Counted from the first letter of the stretch, positions 24,247-31,945 are shown. The stretch: 64,000 nucleotides of DNA from Candidatus Sericytochromatia bacterium S15B-MN24 CBMW_12 (GCA_002083825.1 DAZV01000030.1:1-64000), one strand, 5' to 3'. A program made the numbers and translations. Notes: generated by a model from the sequence alone, not told the origin.

Positions 24247-24900
24247 ATGATTAGCATTCAGGAGTTGTTGCCCCATATCGAACTCTTGGAATCGGACGAG
24301 CGTCTCGCCGTCGGATCTCCAACACGCCCCTTCTCCGTCGTGGCGGTGGGGGCCTTCCTGCGCGAGGAGGACGCCCGCTGCATCCCCTTTGCGCGCCTCT
24401 TCCGGGTGGCCTGGATCTCCATGACATGCGCTGAGCGCACCCAGGCCGTTTTCGGCAGCGAAACCATCATCGTCGGCCCCGGCGAAGACCTCCAGACCGC
24501 CCAGGTCGCCTTCAGCCTGGCGCGCGCTGGGGAACTGGTCGAGGCCCATCCACCCGGTACGCTCGCCCTGATCGCCGGACCGCTCACGCCCCTGGATGCC
24601 GCGTCGGACGAGTTCGCCAACGTCCTCCTCGAAGCCCTGGGACGCGCCCGATCGGCAGGTTCCACCCTGCTCGGCTACTTCCCGCACCCCAGCCCCGCCC
24701 TCTTCGAAGGCTGGCTGAACCAAGGCGAGCGATCCCCATGGAGCCGCTCCGGGGGCTTGTTCTGGTGCTACGTCAACGTCGGGGACGCGATCATCCGTCT
24801 GGAGGCCTACGAGATAGCCCCCGGACAGCACGACCGGGTCGCGGCCATCGCCGTCGCTCACCTCCAGAAAGCCTTCCCCCATCCCCCCCGACCGACCTGA
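24247..24900 (+). CDS. Hypothetical soluble protein
   Basis: I prefer the ATG at 24247 (MISIQELLPHIELL), giving 217 aa; the track starts at a TTG four codons earlier. The sequence has a hydrophobic beta-strand core (FSVVAVGAFLREE, GTLALIAGPLTPLD, STLLGYFPHPSPALFEGW) but no signature I recognise and no signal peptide or membrane helix. No good SD precedes it; with the promoter at 24195-24222 the leader would be very short. Neighbours give no hint of function. Confidence 0.65.
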   Translation: MISIQELLPHIELLESDERLAVGSPTRPFSVVAVGAFLREEDARCIPFARLFRVAWISMTCAERTQAVFGSETIIVGPGEDLQTAQVAFSLARAGELVEAHPPGTLALIAGPLTPLDAASDEFANVLLEALGRARSAGSTLLGYFPHPSPALFEGWLNQGERSPWSRSGGLFWCYVNVGDAIIRLEAYEIAPGQHDRVAAIAVAHLQKAFPHPPRPT

Positions 24901-24992
24901 CCGACGCCCATGACACCGGCGCGAGCGGATGCGCAATAGGAATCCCTACAGTAGGGCGCCTACTGCCCACCCCCCGCACCGTTCAATCGGGA

Positions 24993-25787
24993 TTAGAGCT
25001 TGCTGACGATCTTGTTCTGCCACTCTTCCTTCCACGCGATCAGCGTCTGCCGCTGGGACTGATCCAGGCTCGCCATGAAGCTAATCATCGCGTCGCTCGG
25101 GATGGTCTCGCTCAGCCTCGCGAACTCCTGGTGCAGTTCTTGCTCGTTTCCGTCCTCCATGTGCTTGGCCATCGCCGTCATGTAGGCCTCCCGGTTCGTC
25201 GTCCAGAACCCCATAAAGGCACTCTTCAGCTGAGTGAAGGCCTCCCGCTGGGTCGCGGTCATCGTGACCTGCGCCCCCGCCTTGTCCATCAGCTTCTCGA
25301 AGATCTTCATGTGCGGGTCGTCCTCGCTCGTCGCCATCTCCTTCAGCTTGTCAGCGAGCAGCTTCCGCTGCGTGGGAGTCAGAATCTCCCGGACCGCTTC
25401 CATGGTCTGGGCATCCTGAGCCGCGTCCGCCTGCATGGCGACCTTGATCGCGGCGCTCAGCGCGGTGCGATCGATTTCGGGACCGGTGACCAGCGGTTTC
25501 AGTGCCGCCTGGATCGGCTTCATTTTCTCGAAGGCCGCCTTGATGACCCCCTTGAGCTCCGTCTTCTGCGCCTCGCTCAGCGCAAGTTTGGCCAGGAACT
25601 CGGATGCCATCTTCGAGTGTTTCGTGTCGTCGACCAGCAACTCGAATGCGGGGCCGCTCAACTCGGCGACCGGAGCGGGAGCTATCGCCTTGGGGGCGGT
25701 CGATGGCGAGCTCACTGTGCAACCAACCAGGACGCCTGCCGCCACGACGGCAGCCGCCAGTTTCTTGACGGGCGAACGAGTCTTCAT
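24993..25787 (-). CDS. Spy/CpxP-like lipoprotein with LTxxQ motifs
   Basis: The 264-aa protein starts at MKTRSPVKKLAAAV (25787) with SD AGGAGG 8 bases upstream. Its signal peptide ends in a lipobox (AGVLVGC), so it is membrane-anchored outside the cytoplasm. The mature part is all-helical with repeated LTxxQ-like motifs (LALSEAQKTEL, ILTPTQRKLL, VTMTATQREAF, LDQSQRQTL). This is the hallmark of Spy/CpxP chaperone-like proteins, here apparently in two or more copies. A linker rich in Pro/Ala/Ser follows the lipid anchor. It may buffer envelope folding stress; no two-component partner is adjacent. Confidence 0.75.
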   Translation of the reverse strand: MKTRSPVKKLAAAVVAAGVLVGCTVSSPSTAPKAIAPAPVAELSGPAFELLVDDTKHSKMASEFLAKLALSEAQKTELKGVIKAAFEKMKPIQAALKPLVTGPEIDRTALSAAIKVAMQADAAQDAQTMEAVREILTPTQRKLLADKLKEMATSEDDPHMKIFEKLMDKAGAQVTMTATQREAFTQLKSAFMGFWTTNREAYMTAMAKHMEDGNEQELHQEFARLSETIPSDAMISFMASLDQSQRQTLIAWKEEWQNKIVSKL

Positions 25788-26320
25788 GGCAAATCTCCTC
25801 CTGAGGCTATCTGGGGAAAGCCTGTTCATCATCGCCTTCGCCTCGCCATGTCACAATGAGCGCCCGATCGCCGCTGAGCCCATCGACGACCCGATCATGC
25901 CCCGAAAAGCCCCCCCTTCCAGAGGCCGCTCTTGGATAGCATCCCCTCGGGAACCAACTTTGCCCGGATCGTTGATATTATTGGTTCATTTAGCCCGGCT
26001 GGACGGACTGAGTCCGGGTGACCAAGTGGTTAGGATTACTCGCAAGTTGCGCCCTTTTTTTCCGGATTACGTCCCAGTCGATGCTGATCTCGCCATCCGG
26101 TCCCAGGGCGACCCATGTCAATCGGATGTTCGTCGCTTCAACTCAGGCATCTCCCCTCGCTATCATGCGCCGCCAAGGGGGGAAGCTCCGCCTGGCGGCG
26201 GGTTTTGGCTTATAATGGAGGCTTCTGGCTGACGGGATCTCGGGGAGATGCGAGAGCGTCGGGCCTGATGCCATCCGGTTCAGTTCCTGTTTTGAACCAT
26301 GTTTTGAACAAGGAGTCGTT
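25788..26320. other. Intergenic region with a promoter, a hairpin and perhaps a gene remnant
   Basis: No convincing gene. The plus-strand ORFs of the track here are shadows. On the minus strand around 26000-26140 a short frame reads TWVALGPDGEISIDWD and ends after SSRAK, with coding-like codon use but no good start (a TGA lies just upstream), so it could be a decayed gene. An 8-bp stem CGCCGCCA/TGGCGGCG (26168-26200) precedes a consensus -10 TATAAT at 26211-26216, the likely thioesterase promoter. Confidence 0.5.
26211..26216 (+). promoter_or_regulatory. -10 element TATAAT for the thioesterase gene
   Basis: GGCTTATAATGG, a consensus -10, about 105 bases before the start codon. The -35 is weak. 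Similar GGCTATAATG sites precede the acyl-CoA ligase (27322) and the 31379 membrane-protein gene (31320). Confidence 0.5.
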
Positions 26321-26818
26321 ATGCGCTCACCCCTGGGACCTGCGATCGAGCCGATCGGGGATGGTCCGCCGCCGGCTCCCGCTCCGTCCTCCGAGTGGAT
26401 CATGTTGGAGAAGCATGGGCCTTGTTTCGTTTGTCAGCCGGATAACCCGGGTGGCTTGCGGGCAGACCTTTACCGGGTGGGGGATGCGATACGCTGCCGC
26501 TACGTCTATCCCATGGCGCTGGAGGGGCCTCCGGGCCATGCGCATGGGGGGGCGACAGCGGCACTTCTCGACGAGGTCATGGGGGCTGCCGCCTGGAATC
26601 GCCGCCACAACCTGCTGGCGGTGCATCTGGAATACGACCTTCGTCGTCCGATTCCCCTGGGGCAGGAGGTTCTGGTTTCGGGGTGGGTCAGGGCGGATGG
26701 AAACCGCTCGGTGAGAGTCGCCGCCGAAATTCGCCTGGCAGATGGGACGCTGGCCGTTCAATCGACCGGCATCTTCGCGGTGGCTCCGGAGATGTTCCAG
26801 AAGCCGTTCTTCGGCTGA
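26321..26818 (+). CDS. Hotdog-fold thioesterase (PaaI-like)
   Basis: The 165-aa protein has one 4HBT domain. The active-site helix motif is GPPGHAHGGATAALLDEVMGAAAW, the PaaI-type HGG...D/E pattern. Upstream is CFVCQPDNPGGL, a Cys-rich start common in this subgroup, and LEYDLRRPIPLGQEVLVSGWV gives the hotdog strands. It would hydrolyse an acyl-CoA or aryl-CoA. It precedes, on the same strand about 565 bases away, a long-chain acyl-CoA ligase, which fits acyl-CoA turnover, but they have separate promoters. SD AAGGAG lies 5 bases before the ATG. Confidence 0.85.
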   Translation: MRSPLGPAIEPIGDGPPPAPAPSSEWIMLEKHGPCFVCQPDNPGGLRADLYRVGDAIRCRYVYPMALEGPPGHAHGGATAALLDEVMGAAAWNRRHNLLAVHLEYDLRRPIPLGQEVLVSGWVRADGNRSVRVAAEIRLADGTLAVQSTGIFAVAPEMFQKPFFG

Positions 26819-26833
26819 GCGCTCGAAGCACGC

Positions 26834-26880
26834 TTATCTGTCGAATCAGGCGCCTGAATCGCAGGTCACCTGCCAGATAA
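26834..26880 (+). other. Three-way-junction RNA/DNA fold after the thioesterase gene
   Basis: An outer stem TTATCTG/CAGATAA encloses two inner hairpins: the perfect palindrome TCAGGCGCCTGA (26846-26857) and GCAGGT-C-ACCTGC (26861-26873). It begins 15 bases after the stop codon and has no U-tract. It could cap the 3' end of the mRNA or be a protein-binding site. Confidence 0.55.
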
Positions 26881-26924
26881 TCAAGATCAAATGATGATTT
26901 CACATGAACCGCACGCTTGCTTGC

Positions 26925-26952
26925 TTGTCGCTTAACGCTTGGTTGCTAAGAT
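26925..26952 (+). promoter_or_regulatory. Promoter of the candidate structured RNA
   Basis: -35 TTGTCG (26925-26930), 16-base spacer and -10 TAAGAT (26947-26952). Transcription would start near 26959. Confidence 0.5.
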
Positions 26953-26958
26953 GAAAAG

Positions 26959-27201
26959 CGTGGAAGGAAACGGTCCAGGACGGGCCGGGAACCGGAAGCC
27001 CAGTGTTCGACGCGGATCCATCGGCCCTAAAGGCGGTTCGACCGTCGGGGAGTTTACTCGGATCCAAGGGGAATGCTGGTGTGCCCACTCGTCTGCCTTC
27101 CGTCAGGACGAGATGACCGCTAGGGACCCGTGGGTCCTGGTCTAGGCACCGAGCGCAATGCGCACGCCGGGGGCCCCCGTTTCGGGGGTCCCCGTGCTTT
27201 T
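26959..27201 (+). ncRNA. Candidate structured non-coding RNA
   Basis: About 240 bases between a plausible promoter and an intrinsic terminator with no credible reading frame. It is rich in local hairpins: GGGC(CCGG-GAA-CCGG)AAGCCC, CGGT-TCG-ACCG, GAG-TTTA-CTC, TCGTCTG...CAGGACGA, GGACCC-GT-GGGTCC and GCGC-AAT-GCGC. CCAGGAC near the 5' end can pair with GTCCTGG near the 3' end to close the whole fold. Size and end-to-end pairing recall 6S-type RNA, but I could not match a conserved 6S, SRP, tmRNA or riboswitch core, so the family is open. Confidence 0.5.
27168..27201 (+). terminator. Terminator of the candidate RNA
   Basis: Stem CGGGGGCCCCCG / CGGGGGTCCCCG with a 3-base loop (one G-U pair), followed by TGCTTTT. 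Confidence 0.8.
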
Positions 27202-27220
27202 CCATTCCGATCTCATCTCC

Positions 27221-27260
27221 CGCTAACCCGCCCCCCTTGCTCAGGCGTAGCCTAGCTGGG
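27221..27260. repeat. Second copy of the dispersed intergenic repeat
   Basis: CGCTA, a C-tract, then TTGCTCAGGCGTAGCCTAGC and TGGG, matching 9481-9520 with only a few differences (C/T at the eighth base after CAGG, A/G in CTARC). Both copies are intergenic. Confidence 0.7.
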
Positions 27261-27383
27261 CGCACCGGGTCGCGCCACCCTCCGAACGGGTTCCGGCTGG
27301 CCACTTCACGCCACTTGAGGCTATAATGTAAAGCAATGGCCACCCCAGAGAGTTGCTTTGTCAACCCGATTAGAGGAGACCTC

Positions 27384-29174
27384 ATGCTCGAGACGATCAT
27401 CGACATCTACGCCCAGACCATCGAGCGCCATGGCAGTCGCCAGGCGCAATCAGCCAAGATCAACGGCCAATGGAAAACCTGGACGTGGACTCAGGTCGAC
27501 AAGAGCGTCAGGGCCCTTTCCTCGGCGTTGCTCGACCTCGGCGTCCAGCCGGGCGATCGGGTCGCCATCCTCAGCGAAAACCGTCCCGAATGGGTCTGGG
27601 CGGATCTGGCCATCCTCGCCATCGGTGCGGTCAACGTCCCCATCTATCCGACCCTCACTCCGCAGCAGATCGCCTACATGCTCAACGACTGCCAGGCCAA
27701 GGTGGCTTTCGCCTCCACGCCCGCCCAGCTCGCCAAGCTCAAACTAGCCTCCGCCGAGGTTCCTAGCCTCGAGGTCCTGATTCACTTCGATGATATCCAG
27801 AGCGAGGGCTCTCGGGCGCTCGACGAACTGCTCCTGCTCGGCGAAGAGCACCTCGCTTCCCACGAAAACGAGCTGAAAATTCGTCGTGACGCCATCCGTC
27901 CCGAAACCCTCTGCTCCATCATCTACACCTCCGGGACCACGGGAAACCCCAAGGGCGTCATGCTCAGCCACGGCAACTTCGCCTCCAACGCCGTCTCCGT
28001 GACGGAGCTGGTGGGCATCAAGACGGATGACTCCTGCCTTTCCTTCTTGCCTCTCTCCCACGTGCTCGAACGGGTCGCCTACTACGTCTTCCTCTACTGC
28101 GGCGGCAAGATCAGCTACGCCGAGAGCATCGACACGGTGGCCCAGAACCTCACCGAGGTCAGCCCCACCTTCATCGTCTCGGTTCCCAGGCTCTTCGAAA
28201 AGATTCGCGCTCGCGTGATCGACACGATGGCCGATGCCGGCGGTATCAAAAAGGGACTCTTCGACTGGGGCCTGCGGGTCGGCGGTGAGTACCACGGCTT
28301 GAAAGCTCAGGGCCAGGAGCCCGGCCCCATGCTGAGCCTGGAGTACAAGCTCGCTGACAAGCTGGTTTTCTCGAAGGTTCGCGCCCGAACCGGCGGCCGC
28401 CTGCAGTTCTGCGTCTCGGGAGGCGCCCCGCTCTCCAAGGAAGTCGGTTACTTCTTCCAGATCGTCGGTCTCGCCATCCTCGAAGGCTACGGCCTCACCG
28501 AGAGCTCCCCGGTCATCGCCTGCAACCGCCCGAACGCCAACAAGATCGGCACGGTCGGCCAGCCCATCACGAACGTCGAAGTCAAGATCGCCGAAGACGG
28601 CGAGATCCTCGCCCGCGGTCCCAACATCATGCTGGGCTACTTCAACAACCCCGACGCCACCCGGGAAGCCATCGACGCCGACGGCTGGCTCCGCACCGGC
28701 GACATCGGAAAGTTCGACGCCGACGGTTTCCTGGCCATCACCGACCGCAAGAAGGAAATCCTGGTCATGTCCAACGGCAAGAACGTGGCCCCCGCCCCCA
28801 TCGAGAACTCCCTCATCACCAGCCCCTTCATCGCCCAGGCCGTCATGATCGGCGATAACCGCAACTACGTGACCGCGCTCATCGCCCCCAACTTCGACAG
28901 CCTCGCGCGCTGGACCAAGGAGAACGGGATCCAGGGCAATCCCAGCGACTGGATCGCCAGCCCCCAGGTCAAGGAGCTGTTCCGCAAGGAAATCGACAAG
29001 GCGACCGTGAACTTCGCCCGTTTCGAGCAGATCAAGGAATTCGTCCTGCTTCGGGAGGAGTTCAGCCAGGACCGGGACGAACTGACCCCCACCCTCAAGT
29101 ACAAGCGCCGGGTGATCCTCGCGAACTACTCCAAGGAGATCGAAAGCCTCTACGGCACGCCCGTCAAAGCCTGA
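27384..29174 (+). CDS. Long-chain acyl-CoA synthetase (AMP-forming), FadD/FAA-type
   Basis: The 596-aa protein starts at MLETIIDIYAQ (27384) with SD AGAGGAG; the track start is 16 codons upstream. It activates fatty acids to acyl-CoA through an acyl-adenylate. Motifs: IIYTSGTTGNPKGVMLSHGNF (P-loop, about residues 190-210), SFLPLSHVLERV, EGYGLTESSPV (A5), DGWLRTGDIGKFDADGFLAITDRKKEILVMSNGKNVAP (A7-A9, hinge). It fits the FAA1-like long-chain subfamily, which has an extended insert (GGIKKGLFDWGLRVG). A consensus -10, TATAAT, lies at 27322-27327, and a strong terminator follows the stop. Confidence 0.93.
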   Translation: MLETIIDIYAQTIERHGSRQAQSAKINGQWKTWTWTQVDKSVRALSSALLDLGVQPGDRVAILSENRPEWVWADLAILAIGAVNVPIYPTLTPQQIAYMLNDCQAKVAFASTPAQLAKLKLASAEVPSLEVLIHFDDIQSEGSRALDELLLLGEEHLASHENELKIRRDAIRPETLCSIIYTSGTTGNPKGVMLSHGNFASNAVSVTELVGIKTDDSCLSFLPLSHVLERVAYYVFLYCGGKISYAESIDTVAQNLTEVSPTFIVSVPRLFEKIRARVIDTMADAGGIKKGLFDWGLRVGGEYHGLKAQGQEPGPMLSLEYKLADKLVFSKVRARTGGRLQFCVSGGAPLSKEVGYFFQIVGLAILEGYGLTESSPVIACNRPNANKIGTVGQPITNVEVKIAEDGEILARGPNIMLGYFNNPDATREAIDADGWLRTGDIGKFDADGFLAITDRKKEILVMSNGKNVAPAPIENSLITSPFIAQAVMIGDNRNYVTALIAPNFDSLARWTKENGIQGNPSDWIASPQVKELFRKEIDKATVNFARFEQIKEFVLLREEFSQDRDELTPTLKYKRRVILANYSKEIESLYGTPVKA

Positions 29175-29195
29175 TCAGGCCCTCTGAAACGACTG

Positions 29196-29219
29196 ACCGC
29201 CCCCCGATCGGGGGGCGGT
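29196..29219 (+). terminator. Terminator of the acyl-CoA synthetase gene
   Basis: Perfect stem ACCGCCCCCC / GGGGGGCGGT around GATC, followed by TTCTCC. Confidence 0.85.
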
Positions 29220-29327
29220 TTCTCCATGGGTTCCGGCGGAACCTTCCAGGCGAGAGGCCCGAGCCGTCGATTTCCCCCCGTGGGTCGGCGCGCCACCGAG
29301 GGCAAGCAACTGTGATAAACTGGTCCA

Positions 29328-30272
29328 ATGGAACTATCGGTGCACTTTCTCGGAACTGCCGGCTCCGTGCCAACCCCCCATCGCGCCCTTTCAGCCACGC
29401 TCGTCCAGCGAGGCGGCGATCGCTTCTTGGTCGATTGCGGCGAGGGGACCCAGCGCCAGCTCATTCGCATCGGCATCGGCATCAACCAGATCTCCCACAT
29501 CCTCCTCACCCACCTCCACGCCGATCACTACCTCGGCGTGCCCGGCATGATGAAGACCTGGCAGCTCTGGGGAAGACAGGCCCCCGTCGCGATCTACGGC
29601 CCCAAGGGACTCCTCGACTTCCTGGACGTCCTCAAGCGCCTCATCGGCAAGGTCGACTACCCCGTCACCTGGCACGAACTCGCCCCCTCCGGCGAAATCC
29701 CCTTCGACGACTTCCAAATCGTCGGCGTCCATACTCAGCACAAGATCAGCAGCCTGGGTTACATGCTCGTCGAGGACGTTCGTCCCGGCCGATTCGATCC
29801 CGCAAAGGCCACCCAACTGGGCGTCACGCCGGGTCCGGACTTCGGAAAGCTGCAACACGGCGAAAGCATCCCCGTCGGAGATCGGATCGTGCGCCCCGAG
29901 GACGTCATGGGACCCACGCGCGGCAGCCGGAAGCTCGTCTTCACCGGGGACACCCGCCCATGCGCCAGCGTGATCGAGGCCTCCCGGGATGCCGACCTCC
30001 TGGTCCACGACGCCACCTTCACCGGAGAGGCGCAGCAGCGGGCCGAGCAGACCATGCATTCCACGGGCGCCGAGGCGGCCGGCGTGGGCAAGGCCGCCGA
30101 CGTGAAAGTGCTGGCCCTTACCCATTCCAGCTTCCGCCACCATCCCCGCGAAATTCTGGCCGAGGCTCGGACCGTCTTCGAGCGCGTCATCCTTCCCAAC
30201 GATTTCGACCGGCTGGTCATTCCGCTGCCTGAAAAGGGCGAGGCCTACCTCGTGAAATCCGAGTTTAATTGA
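29328..30272 (+). CDS. rnz: Ribonuclease Z (tRNA 3'-endonuclease)
   Basis: The 314-aa metallo-beta-lactamase-fold enzyme trims the 3' end of tRNA precursors. It has the RNase Z pattern: MELSVHFLGTAGSVPTP, LVDCGEGTQRQL, the zinc motif ILLTHLHADHYLGVPG (HxHxDH), KLVFTGDTRPC with metal-binding Asp, DLLVHDATFT and ALTHSSFRHH. Length is typical of the short bacterial form. The sequence TAAACT ends 7 bases before the ATG and there is no SD, so the mRNA may be leaderless. Confidence 0.95.
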   Translation: MELSVHFLGTAGSVPTPHRALSATLVQRGGDRFLVDCGEGTQRQLIRIGIGINQISHILLTHLHADHYLGVPGMMKTWQLWGRQAPVAIYGPKGLLDFLDVLKRLIGKVDYPVTWHELAPSGEIPFDDFQIVGVHTQHKISSLGYMLVEDVRPGRFDPAKATQLGVTPGPDFGKLQHGESIPVGDRIVRPEDVMGPTRGSRKLVFTGDTRPCASVIEASRDADLLVHDATFTGEAQQRAEQTMHSTGAEAAGVGKAADVKVLALTHSSFRHHPREILAEARTVFERVILPNDFDRLVIPLPEKGEAYLVKSEFN

Positions 30273-30287
30273 ACGATCACTCGGCGC

Positions 30288-30316
30288 TTGCAACCGCTCC
30301 GCGCACGAGTTAGCAT
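30288..30316 (+). promoter_or_regulatory. Promoter placing +1 at the trpS start codon
   Basis: -35 TTGCAA (30288-30293), 17-base spacer, -10 TAGCAT (30311-30316). The ATG of trpS is 7 bases after the -10, the usual distance to the transcription start, and no SD lies between them. Confidence 0.7.
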
Positions 30317-30322
30317 CTGGGC

Positions 30323-31324
30323 ATGCGCGAACGCGTGATGACGGGCGATCGCCCGACAGGTAAACTGCACCTCGGCCACTTCGTTGGCTCCCTGAAGCGC
30401 AGGCTCGAGCTCCAGGAATCTCACCCCATGACCCTCCTGGTCGCCGACCTGCAAGCCTTCACCACCCACGCCGAACGCCCCGAGGAAGTCCGCATGGCCA
30501 TTCGGGACGTCATGCTCGATTACCTCGCCGTGGGCATCGACCCCGCGCGCACCACCATCGCCCTTCAATCCCTCCTCCCCGAACTGGCCGAACTCGCCGC
30601 CATCTTCGGCCTGCTCGTCACCGTGGGGCACCTTCACCGCAACCCCACCATCAAGGCCGAACGCGCCAGCCTGGGCATCGACGAAGAACAGCTCACCTAC
30701 GGCTTTCTGGGGTACCCGGTGAGCCAAGCGGCCGACATCGTGGGCCTCGGCGGCGTGCTCGTCCCCGTGGGCGCCGACCAGATCCCTCACATCGAGGAAG
30801 CTCGAAGGATCGTCCGCCGCTTCAACTCCCTCTACGGCGAAGTCCTCGCCGAACCCCGCGCCCTGGTCGGCCATTTCCCGCGCCTCTCGGGAGTCTACGG
30901 GCGGGACAAGATGAGCAAGTCCCTCGGCAACGCCATCTTCCTCGCGGATCCCGCCGACGTCCTGCGCAAGAAAGTCCGCCAGATCTACACGGACCCCACC
31001 CGCCTGCGCGTCACGGATCCCGGACACCTCGAAGGTAACGTGGTCTTCGAGTATCTGGACGCTTTCGACCCCGACCCAGAGGGGTTGGCCGCCCTCAAGG
31101 AACGCTACCAGGCTGGGGGAATCGGCGACGTGGCGGTAAAGGAACGACTCGTCGAGATTCTCGACGCGCTCCTGGCTCCGATCCGGGAACGGCGGACGCT
31201 CTGGGAGCAAGAACCCACGGCGGTCGAGCGCTTGCTTCAGGAGGGATCGGAGCGCGCCAGGGCGATCGCCCGAGACGTGCTCTCTCAAGTTCGAAGCGCC
31301 ATGGGCCTGCCCCTGAGGCTATAA
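30323..31324 (+). CDS. trpS: Tryptophanyl-tRNA synthetase
   Basis: The 333-aa class I synthetase charges tRNA-Trp. The HIGH equivalent is GDRPTGKLHLGHFVGSL at the very N-terminus, and the KMSKS loop is GRDKMSKSLGNAI near residue 200. The tryptophan-binding region has GFLGYPVSQAADIV and PVGADQIPHIEEAR. Length matches the usual bacterial enzyme. No SD precedes the ATG; together with the promoter at 30288-30316 this suggests leaderless translation. Confidence 0.95.
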   Translation: MRERVMTGDRPTGKLHLGHFVGSLKRRLELQESHPMTLLVADLQAFTTHAERPEEVRMAIRDVMLDYLAVGIDPARTTIALQSLLPELAELAAIFGLLVTVGHLHRNPTIKAERASLGIDEEQLTYGFLGYPVSQAADIVGLGGVLVPVGADQIPHIEEARRIVRRFNSLYGEVLAEPRALVGHFPRLSGVYGRDKMSKSLGNAIFLADPADVLRKKVRQIYTDPTRLRVTDPGHLEGNVVFEYLDAFDPDPEGLAALKERYQAGGIGDVAVKERLVEILDALLAPIRERRTLWEQEPTAVERLLQEGSERARAIARDVLSQVRSAMGLPLRL

Positions 31325-31325
31325 T
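31320..31325 (+). promoter_or_regulatory. -10 element TATAAT after trpS
   Basis: GAGGCTATAATGG overlaps the trpS stop codon and lies about 55 bases before the next gene. The same GGCTATAATG string precedes the acyl-CoA synthetase gene. Confidence 0.5.
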
Positions 31326-31378
31326 GGGAGGATTGGGCCTAGCGCCTGACTCTTCCACGAATAAGGAGCCTACTACTC

Positions 31379-31759
31379 ATGGACATCGTCTTGAAACTTC
31401 ACCAGATCTTTGGCGAACGCATCCTCACGCTCGTGATCGTGCTCGGCATCATCTACCTGGCGGCCACCTGGAAGGCCGATAACGAACGCCCGGTCATCGG
31501 CCGTATCCTCGCGGTGCTGGTCGATCTTCAGGTCGCGCTCGGCTTGATCGTCTACGGTCTCTCCTTCAGTCTTCCTCGCGTCAGTCCCGGCATGATCCTC
31601 GTTCATGCGGCAATGGGCGTGCTCGCCGCCGGCGTCGCCCACATGGCCGCCAAGAACCCGCCCTTCCTCGCCAAGATGGGCCGTTTCAGCCCCGTCGCGG
31701 GCTTCGGACTCGCTCTAATCCTCATCCTCGCCGCCGTCCTGCTGGGCCGCGGCCTGTAA
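31379..31759 (+). CDS. Small polytopic membrane protein, unknown
   Basis: The 126-aa protein has about four membrane helices (residues 14-31, 43-64, 71-91, 103-124) separated by short loops such as WKADNERPVIG and KNPPFLAKMG. Single His residues at the membrane edges (LHQIF, VHAAMG, VAHMA) loosely recall heme-binding quinol proteins, but no clear ligand pattern is seen. SD AAGGAG lies 10 bases before the ATG. It is followed by a 21-bp tandem repeat and a bidirectional terminator. Confidence 0.75.
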   Translation: MDIVLKLHQIFGERILTLVIVLGIIYLAATWKADNERPVIGRILAVLVDLQVALGLIVYGLSFSLPRVSPGMILVHAAMGVLAAGVAHMAAKNPPFLAKMGRFSPVAGFGLALILILAAVLLGRGL

Positions 31760-31770
31760 CCCAGCGCCTG

Positions 31771-31869
31771 AGGCTAAGCTAAATTCAAGTGCGGCTAAGC
31801 TAAATTCAAGTGCGGCTAAGCTAAACTCAAGTGCGGCTAAGCTAAACTCAAGTGCGGCTAAGCTAAACT
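31771..31869. repeat. 21-bp tandem repeat, 4.7 copies
   Basis: Unit GGCTAAGCTAAATTCAAGTG plus C, beginning at 31771, 31792, 31813, 31834 and 31855 (last copy partial). The first two copies have AATTC and the others AACTC, so the array grew from both variants. It lies between a stop codon and a terminator. Confidence 0.95.
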
Positions 31870-31875
31870 CTAGAG

Positions 31876-31923
31876 ATTTTGGCCCGGTCCGCCCCTCTCA
31901 ATGAGGGTGCGGACCGGGCCAAA
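31876..31923. terminator. Bidirectional terminator between convergent genes
   Basis: Perfect 16-bp stem TTTTGGCCCGGTCCGC / GCGGACCGGGCCAAAA with an inner CCCT/AGGG pair. T-runs occur on both strands; it serves the 31379 gene (plus) and the PucR gene (minus). Confidence 0.92.
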
Positions 31924-31945
31924 AGACTGACGCGGGGCGAACGGC

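Noticed and set aside
26000-26140. Minus-strand coding-like stretch TWVALGPDGEISIDWD
   Set aside because: No usable start codon and an immediate upstream stop; could be a decayed gene but too short to claim.
25435-26232. 265-aa plus-strand ORF
   Set aside because: Its first half is antisense to the Spy-like lipoprotein and the rest has no coding character.
26959-27201. Candidate RNA as tmRNA, SRP RNA or RNase P RNA
   Set aside because: The characteristic cores (tRNA-like end, GGAAGG/AGCAG tetraloop region, GAGGAAAGTCC) are not present and the length does not suit RNase P.
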